In this document: in pieces, positions 22,901 through 34,900 of the stretch | Layout: each line of letters opens with the position of its first letter | Position numbering within the stretch: the first letter of the stretch is position 1 | NCBI GenBank assembly: GCA_013396525.1 | Contig: VWYX01001300.1 | Location: 1-64,000, forward strand | Direction of reading: 5' to 3' | Source of the DNA: Chaetorhynchus papuensis | Lineage: Eukaryota; Chordata; Aves; Passeriformes; Rhipiduridae | Length of the DNA stretch: 64,000 nt | Notes under the pieces: model-generated | What the model saw: the letters and a program-made list of their open reading frames with translations, nothing else | What the model was told of the DNA's origin: nothing | Databases searched by the model: none | Position numbers and translations under genes: made by a program

Positions 22901-25900
22901 CCTTCTGAGGAGGACAAAAAGCAAAGATGTCATTTAAGTAATTACTCTTCTGTAAAGGAGGATAAAATTGGTTTTGATGGGATGAAGAGAAATGCAGAAT
23001 TGAGTTATTCTGAGAGTGGGAGAAAGAAAGTAGCTAACCTGCACCTCTACCTGGATGAATGCCTTTCTCCTGAAATACTACTCACTCGCTTGGTTAGCTC
23101 GTAACAGACCACAATAAAACAACTTTGAAATGTTTTAAGTCCTAGGTTCTTTTCCAGTGAAAAGGACCTATTTGTTTCTCTTCCTTTTAACTGAAGTCTT
23201 CACTTTTTGCCTCCTGCTTCTTTTTTTTTTTCTCCTCCTGTCACTTTTAGTTTTGGGATGTGATACTGCAGTGCTCCTCAGCTACTGCAAGCATTTGTAT
23301 GAAAAATACTGGATTAGATTTATTATATGGATGTATTATATACTTATTATATGAAAAGAACTTTAAATTATGTCCAGAAAACAGGAAGCCTTAAAACTGC
23401 CAGGAATTTTTTTCCACTTAAAAGTGAGAGTAGAGAACCTGCCACTGATAGTCACTTTCCTGTCCCATATATAATGTTTCAAGCCAAACAAAGTATTGTG
23501 CACCTTTTGATTTGCTGTATGAAAGGGACATTGAAACTTGACTCTCAGGTTGGAGAAAGATAATTTCAGTACAGTTTAAAATAAGATCACAGTTCAGTGA
23601 TGCCTACATAGTTTCTTAGTGACCAAGAAACAGACTGTGATCCTTTCACTATTGAATAAAGCCATTGTACCAGGTAAGAAAGGTTGTTTGATGTTTTGGG
23701 TGGTTATGTTTTGGGTTTGGTTTTTTTTTTTTTTTTTTAAATATATCACTATTTAAGCTCACATTTAAAAAAATAACTGAACTGAAGCCTTGAATTGTCA
23801 TTGCTAAAATATGTATGTTTTTCCATGAGTTTGCAGAATTTGTTTGTTTTAATAAGGAAATTGTCACTTCTTAAGAAAGAAAAAACTTCTAATTTTGTGT
23901 TGACTCTGAAGTTTCCTCTGTAAGAGGAAGTGTATTTCTCTGTTAGCAAGAACTTTTCACTGAAGTTGTTCTGCTTTGTCATCTTGTTATGTGGAAAAAA
24001 GTGAATTGCTATGACTTCTGATGTGTGTTCTCTGGTGGTTGTGGTTCTTTGTTTTTTCTCTTGTTTAGCCAATCAAAAACCCTCCTTCAGGGAAGAAGTA
24101 TGTTAGATGTCAATGTAACTGTCTCCTTATCTGTAAGGATACATCTCGGAAAATAGGCTGTCCAAGACCAAACTGGTAAGAATAAAATACTCTCAGTGCC
24201 TTGAGATAGTTTTCTTTGAAGCAACTGTTGTCTTAGTGTTGAGTATTTAAAAGAGGTTCAAGCCTTGGTCTCTTTACGTGGACACTTACAGAGCATTGCT
24301 GAACTGCTACAGACATAGGTAGTGCTAGTGTCCATTTTGAATATATTTTTTAAGATTAACTTTAAAGAGGAAAAAAGTTTGTTCTTTTTCTTTTAGTTTC
24401 AGATGTGCGTGTCCCATTTTAGCTACTTTGTAAGTCAAAACTAATGTAAAGAACAACAGAAGAAAATCCACTTCTTGTTTCTGGGACTTAACATTCATAA
24501 TTTCTTGGAGATTTAGTTTTTGTAAACACACTGGATACTCACTTTGCTAAGTTGAGAGTAGGGACTCAGAGTGAAATGGGAGATGGAGCAGTAGGTTGGC
24601 TTCAATCCTGTTCTCCCTAGTTATGCTGAGTTTTCACTCTCCTCTCAGCTCTCAAGTTTAATGTACACACTTCTTACAAAAGAAGCAATTGTGATTGCCA
24701 TAGTGATTGTTCCTACCGTTGGGCTTAAGGTGCTAAAGATTCCAGAGGTGGGAGGAGTTTGATTTTAAGTGGTGCAGCTCCAAGAAGAGAAATGGAGAGG
24801 AAGGCTGAGCCTGCAGATGTGTGAATGGGAGCTCTACCCCACCAAGTGCCCTGGTCACCAGTCTGTTGGCTGCTCTGGTCTTGAAACACAGTTTGAGACT
24901 TGTGGCAATTACTCTTTTTCACTAATGCTCTGTTGGGGAGGACTTCAAAACATTCAAAACATTTTCTTAGTGCAAAAATGTTCATGGGATAGTTCAGTTA
25001 TAATGTATGATATGGTTGGTAACTAAACTAAATCAGAAGCTCCTTAATTTTATTAAAATAATCTCTAAAGCATACATCTAAGCCATTTCCCTAAGATAGT
25101 CTATGTATTTGTCTAGCTAGAAACTGAGCAAAATGGGTGTACTTTGAAGGAGAGAGTTGGGAGCATGCCCTAAATGGGAGACTCCAGACTGAATGAAAGC
25201 CATTCAGAATACAATTTTGGTTGTAGGTGGAGAGAGATGCAATGCAAATTAAATACTGGTTTAATTTTCCCCTTCACTTTTTTCATTCTAAGAAGTCTCA
25301 TCCTCATTCTGTTTTGAGGTGGTTAATTTGTGTACTGTCATTTTGGACTGACAAATTATATAATTAAACTGGAAACACATGGAACATAAAAGCAAATACT
25401 TAGAAATTTTTAAAGTAAATTGATTGCATTTAGTCAACCTGGGGTGGTTTTCTCTTTTAGTTTACTCCACTTGAATGGAATTTTTACTGTGGAAAATGTG
25501 GATATGCTTCTTACATGACATGGTTGTTAGTAGTGTGGGAAGGAGATCTAGGTTGTGGAAGATCCTTACTTTTTCTATGTGTTTCACGTGGGTATGTACA
25601 TTTCAGTTCTCAGGCTTGCTCAGCCTGAGTATTAAGTTGTCATTTGTCTGTCATATGCTTTCAAGTCTTTGATCTCTATAGGGTTTAGCCTTGTATGGCT
25701 GATCTATAGGGAAAGAGAATATTTTTAAAACTGAAAACACTTTAGAGAGAGACCAAAACTGGGTGCATCAGCTGTTTAACAAGTAGATTATAGTTTAAAA
25801 GTGTAAGATATTTGGTAGTGACTGACCTAATTGCTTGAACACATCGTCGTTCTCTTTTGGAAGCTTAATTACATGTGTATCTAATGTTCTTAATGCAGTA

Positions 25901-28900
25901 GGCGCATCATTACTCTTGGTCCAGTAATGCTGATTCCAGAAGAGCAGCCAGCTCAACCTGCCTTGCCAGTTCAACCAGATGGAACTAGAGTGGTGTGTGG
26001 GCACTGTGGAAATACATTCCTTGTAAGTAAAGCATCAGATTCTCCTTCTTGCCTCACTGTGCTATCCCTCAAGCTGTTTGTTGTAAGCAGTTTTAAGAGT
26101 GTATTGCCTCACTGTCTGGCATCATTGAGGAACTAAAACTTCTTCTGTACTCATTGTTATGGATGTATGGGTCTGTATTTGGTTATCTTTATATGTGTTT
26201 CAGGAAAACTTTTAGCAGTCTTTCTGTGCATGGATAGATAAAGCCCAAAGTCTGTCTTACTGTTTAGTGATGTGAGAGTGGACAGTACTGGAAAAGGAAG
26301 TTGGGCTTCCAGGTTCTGTTAAGGCTTGTAGTGGTGGCTGTGTCTGCAGTGGCCAAGAGAGCAGTTCTGTCATTGCTGTATGAGCCCCTGAAAGCTGTTG
26401 GTTTGGGCACTTGCCACTGGCATAGCTTCAGGTTGTTGGAGAACTGGGGGTTTTGGTTTAAATGCGAGTGACAGTTTATCCCATTTTTGGAGTGGAAGGA
26501 TACATGAAATACTCTTCTGCTGTTGAACTCTCTGTAGCCTTCTAAATGGGCAAGGTGCTGCCACACTTGAATTTTGATTGCAGTACACAAGTAAGCTAGT
26601 TTTGGCTTCATCATCCAGCAGTGCTTGAATCTCTGTCAGGTTTGTGAGCTGTAGGAAATGGCTAGACAAGGGGTACAGTTAAAGATGACAGTCACGAGAG
26701 AGGTGGCACGTTCCTGAAACAAAGGATTATGAGACTCATAAAGATCAGAGAATGCTTAAGTGCATGTTGTGCAAGGAAGAAGGAAGCTTAGGGGCTGCCA
26801 CTCCATGTAGGCTTGTACCAGCAGAGAGAGAAGTGTTCGCTTGTGATAGGCTCTGTAGTGGAATAGGCTTGTGCCTTTGGGTTTATGGCTCAGTGAGATG
26901 CTCTCATGGCTTAACCCCAGCCAGCAACTCAGTACCACACAGCTGCTTGCTCACTGCAAACAGCAGCCAGCCCCCTGCCCCGGTGGGGAGGAGACCTGGA
27001 AAAAAGGTACAACTTCTGGGTTGAGATGAAAACAATTTAATGATTGAAACAAAAAGAAATACTGCTAATGGTGATAATAACAATAATAATAGTAATGAAA
27101 GCAGAGAGAGAGGAATAAAACCCACGAGAAACAAGTGGTGCTCAATACATTGCTCACCACCTGCTGACCCAGCCAGTGCCCAGCCAGTGATCAGCATCTC
27201 CCAGCCAACTCTCCCCAGTTTGTGTACCAAACGTGATGTTCTATGGTATGGAATATCCCTTTGGCCAGCTCAGCTCAGCTGTCTTGGCAGTGCTCTCTCT
27301 CAGCTTCTTGTGCAGCTCTTTGCTGGCAGAGCCTGGGAAACTGAGAAGTCCTTGACTCAGGGTAAACTCTACTTAGCAACAACTAAAACCTTAGCTTGTT
27401 ACCAACATTGTTACAACATTGTGAATCCAAAACAGAGCACTGTACCAGCTATTAAGAAGAAAACTAATACTCCCAGCTGAATCCAGGACAGGTGTGCTGT
27501 GATGTCTTCACTGTTGTAGTAGGTGATGAGTGCAGGGAGCAGGAGATGGCCCTTATGCTTCTTTCTTCTTTTTTTTTTCCGAAGAGAAACTAGGAGTATG
27601 GTGATGAATTTACAAGTAGTGTGCTAACTGGAAAACGGTTAGAGAGATGCTTGAGAAATATTTTGTCTACTAATTCTGCTTGTATATTAAAAAATACATA
27701 ATTTCTTATAACCCTTGCTGAAGGACAGTAGTCTGAAACTGAAGACAGCTGAAGCGGGTTTTCTGTTTGCCCTTTTTTTTTTGGCCTATCTTTAGGGACT
27801 TTCACAAGCCTGGGAGTTTTACTTGTCTTTATCCCCTATTTACTTTGTATAAGTACAGTCCAAATTAACTTTGTAGTTTACGCTATGAACTGCTTCAGGT
27901 GAACATCAGGGAATAAAAGCAAACCCATAAAGGCTGGTTTTGCCCATAACCACTAGATTATGCCTTAAAAGGCTAAGTTTTCTAGTTTGGAATTTGTGCA
28001 TGTGACTTTGTATCTTCTGGTTGCCTTAGGGAACCGCAACATTTAGAACTTCGTAGTCCTATCTGCCAGGATAAGACCAATTTGTCACTTCATGATATTT
28101 TGAAAAGAAACTCTCTGAACCATTAGAAATTGGAAGCTTGCTGTTTTTTTATGCTGAGTTATCAAGAAACAAACCCTTTTTTCCCTCATATTACACAACT
28201 TTCCCACTAGTCTTTTGCTTCCACTTTTTCTGTAATTAGGTGTGAGATTCTGAAAATAAAATTTTTAGTTAAGAAAAATCAGGAAATTGCTTGGATTTGA
28301 GAATGAGCAGAGAAGCAACAAAAAAGTGTTTTAGCCAGCCTGGAAACTCAGTTTCTGAGTAAGTATTTCTGCCTTTTGATATCTCCTTGTTGTGAATAAA
28401 AGACGTAGTGCTGGATTCATCTCTCAGCAACTCAGTGGGCTATCCCTTTTACTTTACTTGGCAGTTAAAAAATAAAAAAAAAATAAGCAAAGCTAGAATC
28501 CCTGGGATGGAAAAGTCAAATTGTCATGTTCTGTGTTCCTTCAAGAGTATCAGCTTGTTCACCACCTTTCCAAGTTTGTTTTTTTGGTTTTTTTCCATTT
28601 GAAAACATAACTATGGCAGCTCTGCTTTGCTTGCCTCTGCACGTGGCGGGGTGTTTCTCACAAATTATGAAAAGCAGGCTCCTTGCTATGGTGTGCCTTA
28701 AAGTTTCTCTGTCTTAGCTGGAAGAATGGCTTAGTACTGATGTGAAATTGTAGCCAAACTATCAATACTTCACATCTTGTTAATCAGATTTTTTTTCCCC
28801 TTGGTAACCTGAGAGAAGTTCTTTTTGTGTTAAGGTTTCTACTGTTTCTGGCAGATTTGGACTAGCAAAGTGGACAAAGGGGTAGGATAGAAAAGGAGGG

Positions 28901-31900
28901 CAGGACGAGGGTTTAACTGTGATGCTAAATATCAGTTTGATTTGGTTTGGGCTGTTTTAAGAGGTTTTGGACTTGAGCTGTGAAGTTACTGTCTCTGCCA
29001 GCAGCAGGTCATTCATTCCCTGCTACCCCTCCCTGAGGGACCTCTGTCTGCAGTGGCCCGTGGCTGTCACAGGCTGAGCTGCCTTTGGAAGTGGGGGACA
29101 AGGGAGGGCTGTCCCTGTGTCCTCCCCCTCTCTGCCATCTTCCTGCTACTGTCCTGCTTTCAGAGGGACCTCAAGGACAAGAATCCAGAAGCAAGCTATG
29201 GAAGCCACAGGCTGTAGGCTGAGCACTGTGCTTTGTCAGTTGTGCTTTGTCAATTTTGGTTTTTGTTGGTTTGGTTTTTTTTTAACTAATCAAATATGAA
29301 AATTACTTCTTCTGAAATAATTGAATAGAGAACCCATTAAACCTTTCAGAAGACTTAGACATGTTTTAGTTTGCAGAAGTATTTTGCTTTCCCAAAGGAC
29401 CAGAGGGGAGTGGAGGGGAAGCTTGTTTTGCAGAAGCAGCTGTATGTAGGACTGTGTATGCATTCATGTGCATATGTCTTTTTTTTGGTTGGTTTGTTTT
29501 TTTCACTGTCTTGTGTTGAATGCACTGAGAACTATTTTAGTCTCAGAAGGAAAATGTTTGACTGTTCTTCTAGTAATTCCTTTGATGGATGTCTAGTTTT
29601 GTCCACAGTTGAAACATTGAAGAGCTCTGGATTCCTCATCTGTCCATCTGTGTTTCAGTATATCTAACCAGGGATTTGGGCTGTATTATTGCTTCAATTA
29701 AAAAAAATAATTGTATTCTCAGCAGAGAGCTAAATTTCATGTAACTGTAACTTATTAACAACATGAATCAATATAAGTACTTTAAAGCACTCTGAAATAC
29801 GGGTAAAAAATGCCAGCTTAAGCATAATTTAGAATGTACATGAACATAACCCTTCCCCACTGTGCTAATATGATTTGAATTCTTGTAGTTTGAATGTCTT
29901 GTCACAATTTTGCTCTTTCTACACACACTTCTGGTCTGTGTAAATGGCATCATAACAGTTACTGCTTCTGTTATTTCCAGGTAACTCTCAATGAAAACAG
30001 ATTCTTGCTGCCTCTTTTTTCCATCAATATTTGCAGCCCAAATGCATTTGAGTAGCCATTAATAATTTGGTCTAATTATTAGAAATTTTAAAACCCTGGA
30101 AAGATTGTTAATGAGTAACTAAGGAAATGCAGTTGCCTGCGCTGTGATATAGAAGTGAAACTGGTGTATGGAAGTGAAGTTGAATTACAAATAGATAAAA
30201 TATAGATCCTGGAATTAGACTCCCTTTTATTTCTGGAATTGCAGTTTAAAAAGCTGAAATGACTGCTCTGGTGAGGCCTCTCTCCATCCCCAGTACTGAC
30301 AACTGCATCTTATCCCACTTTCACTGTGTAAAACTAAGGGAAATTGAGTAGGTTTTTGAAAGGGATGCAGAAAAATACTTAACTTGCTCCTCTGCCAGGA
30401 ATGTGGAAGTAGAATTAGTGCTCTTATTTGCTTGGGTGGGGAGTATTACAGAAGTTTTATTAAGGAATAAAATATAACTCTGGTAAATCAGTTTGGTCAA
30501 GTTTTGTAAACAAATAATACCAGTAACATAGTTGTTCTGTAAATGTGTAAATAGATATTTCAGAACAAGAAAAAAAAAAAAAGATTAGTTTCTTTTTAGT
30601 GGAGATTTATCCCCAAGTAAATAAAACTGAGGGAGATGTTCAAGAGGCAGGAAAATGCTCTATAAATACCACAGTTCGAAACCTTGCTCACAGCAAAATC
30701 TCTTCATCCTGACAAGACATGAGAAGACACATCTTTCTTTACTCATAAAATTATAGCTTTCCTCTCAGCATTGAAATGGTGCTTGCTGTAGGTTGGTGCT
30801 GCTTTCCATACAAGGATGGGCTCTGGTTTTGATTTGTGGTTGCAGCAGTTATAACACTGTTCACTTCAGTAAGCCAGCTTTCAGATTTCTCATGGAGATA
30901 AGGCAGGTCCTAATGGAGGCATTGGTGATCAGCACTGTGGCTTCTTCCCCTGCTATTAACTTGCAGTGTGACTTCTGCATGAATCCAGAAGGGAGAGGAG
31001 AGCAAAACTGTAGCTCACCAAAAAAACTCCCAGCTAACCTCCAGTTGGGAAAGGCAACAGAAGAGAGCTGCAGTTACAAAATAACTGCTTGCAAGGAGAA
31101 GAAAAATAACCTTATTCACTTGATCAAGACAAATGTGTTTAAAATGCTTGTTTAATACTAATGTTATCACAGAATGAAATTTAACAGAACCTGCTTTTTT
31201 TAAGTGAGTCTGTCACTGTGTATCCCCTGGTTGAGTTAGTTCCAGGCATTGCTTTCACTAAGGCTGTTTCCCACACAGGTTTTAGTCTGAGCATGGAAGG
31301 TGGTGACCCTACCATGTACAATTTTACATATCACCTTTAACAGTCATGTAAAGTAGGCAATAGTGTTATTTCCTTGATATAAAATGTGATAACTACTTTC
31401 TAAAATATTCTTTAACTAATCTTTCTGTGCACCCATAACTTAGTTTTCATAAATGATGCAAGGGTTGGGAAAAGATTGGAAAATACTTCTGTCTGTAATT
31501 GTGCCAAAGAAAACACACTTATTTTGATTCAGGGTATATTCATAGTCTTTAAGTAAGAGAAGAAAACCTATTAATATTATAATGTTGCCCGTACTACGCC
31601 TGTGGATGCAACCACATTACGTCAAGAAAATTCTGCAATACTGAGGCAAGTCATGGGAAATGTTCACATGGAAATCCCAATCTGATGTTGCCACTCGTGA
31701 AAGGGCATCCCATTTATAGAAGAAAACAAGAAACAAGTCAAAGAAAGTCTGAGAAGCAAAATATTTTCATGGTGACATTTAACATTAAGTGCAACAACCA
31801 TTTTCTCAGGTCAATTTTTCAACCTTTTTTTTTTCTTTTTACAGTGGATGGAACTGAGGTTTAACACACTAGCGAAATGCCCACACTGCAAAAAAATGTA

Positions 31901-34900
31901 AGTTCTCTGAAAGCAAGGTTACATAAATTACTGTGAAGCAGCCAGTGTTTCTTCTGTAAAGGTCTTTGGAGTAAAATGTGTTGGCTGTGCTGATTATTCT
32001 TTCATGTTCATCTGAACTTCAAGGCTAAAGTGGATCTTGTGTGCACATGAATTCTCCATTCTTTATGTAGAAATCAATAACTGACAAATCCAACCTGCAT
32101 TTATGAAAATGCTCTGATTGAATTGACAGAGGCAAGTACAAGTAGCTAACTATAGACAAGAATGGATTGCTAAAATTAACATTTTGTGTCCTTGAAATTT
32201 TACCTCTTCATACAGCAGTAATCAGGTGTCATCTTTAGAGGTAGAACTTGAATTGCTTTATTGTATAAGGAGGAAAGGAAGTAAGCTTTTCTTAATTTGA
32301 AAGGGTTTACTGATACTATAAACTCAACAACTAACTTGTGTTAAGCATCTTAATGCATTAGCTTGTTTAATGTTTATGAATTTCTGTGGAATAACTTGTC
32401 TATTCATTTGTTATTACTTCAACAAGAACAAGAAAAATTAGAATACAAGAGCTATAAGAGATTTTTTGGTTTTGGTTGTTTGGGTTTTTTTTTCTCTTTT
32501 TGAGTATTTGTTTGACCTCTCTTATCTGAGCTCAGGAATCCTTAATTTGAATTGTTGCACTACTAACATACTTTAAATTTGTATGGAATCCCAGCCACAG
32601 GGTGTGAAATAAGACATAAATACTACTTCAGAGACTTTCATGTCCTGCTGGTTTATTTAAATATTTGTCTTCCTTTGACAGGCAAGTGTGACTTCCAGTT
32701 AAAGGAGCAAATGTGTTTTCCACTGGGAATGGAGAACCTCAGCTGTGTTGCATGTTGTAGGAAAACTAGCAGGTCCCTTAGGAAGCAGAAGGCTTAGGAT
32801 AAATGTACTGTAGGTGTGGGCGTGGCCTGGCCTTCAACACTGACTGAAGTCTTTTTATTGGAGTATTTGATAGGGAAGTCGGCCTAGTGCTGTGTTTAAC
32901 CTCAGGGGTGTAACTGACCCGGCATGGAGTTGTGGATATGTTCTAATTTGCTGAGGTTACATAAACTCAGTCTTGATGAGCTGCTGCTTTGCAGGGGTGT
33001 TTGTACTGACACATTAAGTCTGTTCAGTCCTTGGTGGCGGGTTGGAGTTTTGCTGTTTGGTTTGTTTTAAAAATAATTGCAACTATGTTTTATATTTTTT
33101 GTCACCCGTGTTAGCTGACCTTGGCTTTCCTCTTGACTCTCCTTAGGTCAGTATTATTTGTTGTTTAACCTTAAACGCCAAAACAAACAGTAAAAACCAA
33201 ACAAAAAAACCCCAACAATAACAGCAGCAGAATAAACCATCCTCCAAGCAACAGTCAAAAGTCACAGCATGTGATCTTTTCGTCTGTCTTGTGTTGATTA
33301 ATGTTGTTTCTGTTTTAAATTCCAGCTGATCTCGAAGGTTTTTGTGGTATTTTTTCCATAAAGTGCAAAGCATGCTATCTGTATGTAGGAAAGCGGGAGC
33401 CTCTCTGCAGTGCAATTTGTGATAATTACAGCTTGTGTGGCAACTCTATTGCAGAAGGCAAAACAAATTTTAACAAGTGGGCAAGTCTGTCCTTGGGCTG
33501 AGGATGCAAACTGTGGAATATTGTAATTTAGCCTTGAATGAGTTGCTTGGTGCTTTCCCGCCCTTGATACGGGATGGTTGGGAGTTCTGCACTTCCAGCA
33601 GCATAAACATCTCTAATGCATGGATTTAGGGCACAGCATAGGTGAGGCAGAGCTTTGAGTCATGATGATGGAATAAATAACTGTGGTGACCTGCTTTCTA
33701 TCAGGTCTTTGTCAGAGGTCATCATAGCCAAGTAGTTAGAAGGGAATGTAGGGTTTCATCTTATGAATGCAAAACTTGTAGCTGAGTAGCTAGATGTAGA
33801 ACTGTTCATTCCTTCTGTTGGTTCAGTTGATGATTGTCACTGGAAAAAGGACAGTGTAGGCTAAGGCAAAGGGCACCTTGAGTCACTGCAACAGCAAGTT
33901 TTTCAAGGAGACATCGCCTCAGACTTGTAGATTCTCAAGTAATTTTCATAATTTTGTTTCAAATGTTTTTAAAAGTGCAGTGAATCTCTGCAAATCGTTT
34001 GTGACCTTCCATTTGGTTGATGGATTACTAGATCTTCATATTAAAAATGTCTTCTGAAACTGCAGGGGAGATCAGAAGTTATTACATGAAAAGGTTAATA
34101 ATGAAATGGTGTTCAGGGAGAAATAATGCCATCATGCCTCATAGTAGTTAAACAAAGGAACCTCTCATATCTGAATGTAGGGGGAAATAGGATCTTGTTT
34201 GTTTTTAATCCCATCTATGTGCTACCATTGTGATACAACTTTGTTTTGTGAAGCATTCGTTTTGCCTTGCAAAATAACTTGGGAAATGCAGGAAACTGTG
34301 ATGTAGAGAATAAAATCCTTATTTGGTAAATGACCAGATCTCTTTGGAAGTGGACTATAAACCTGTCATGTCAGTATAGGTAAGGTTTTTGCAGAAGCCT
34401 TAGTGATGCATAGTGGCTCTGCCTGACACAGGCTCCTACTTGAATGTTATCCACTGTACTGGGAAAACAAATGTAGCTAATGAGGAAATTGTCATGATAC
34501 AGTTTTATTTTATAGTGACACCTGGGAATGGGGGAGAAACTGTTTCTTTTTGATGATTTAGTGTTCTTCTGTATTTTGAAATACCAGATGTTTATCAGCT
34601 TGTTTTCCAAGAGTGAGAGATTTAGGGAAGGCTTCTGGTATTTTTCTCATTTAATGATGGAGAAGAAGCAGGAAGTGTTTTTTTGTTTGCTGTTCTTTCT
34701 CAAGATGTATATTAAATCATCTAGAAAATTCAGGATCATGAATTCAGTTACTAGAAAGAGAATTGAATGGTACAAGTTATTATTTCAGGATTTCAAATTT
34801 ATTTTTTTTTTCTTTTAGAATCTATCTCTTTTACTTTTTAAGGTCTTCCAAAACTATGAACCCCAATGAATTTATAACACCTTTGCCCCATAGAGGACTT

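Noticed and set aside
27040..27480. 146-codon + strand ORF with an Asn-rich N-terminus
   Set aside because: It lies entirely inside the antisense ERVL-type LTR; the Asn run is the translated (AAT)n block of the LTR.
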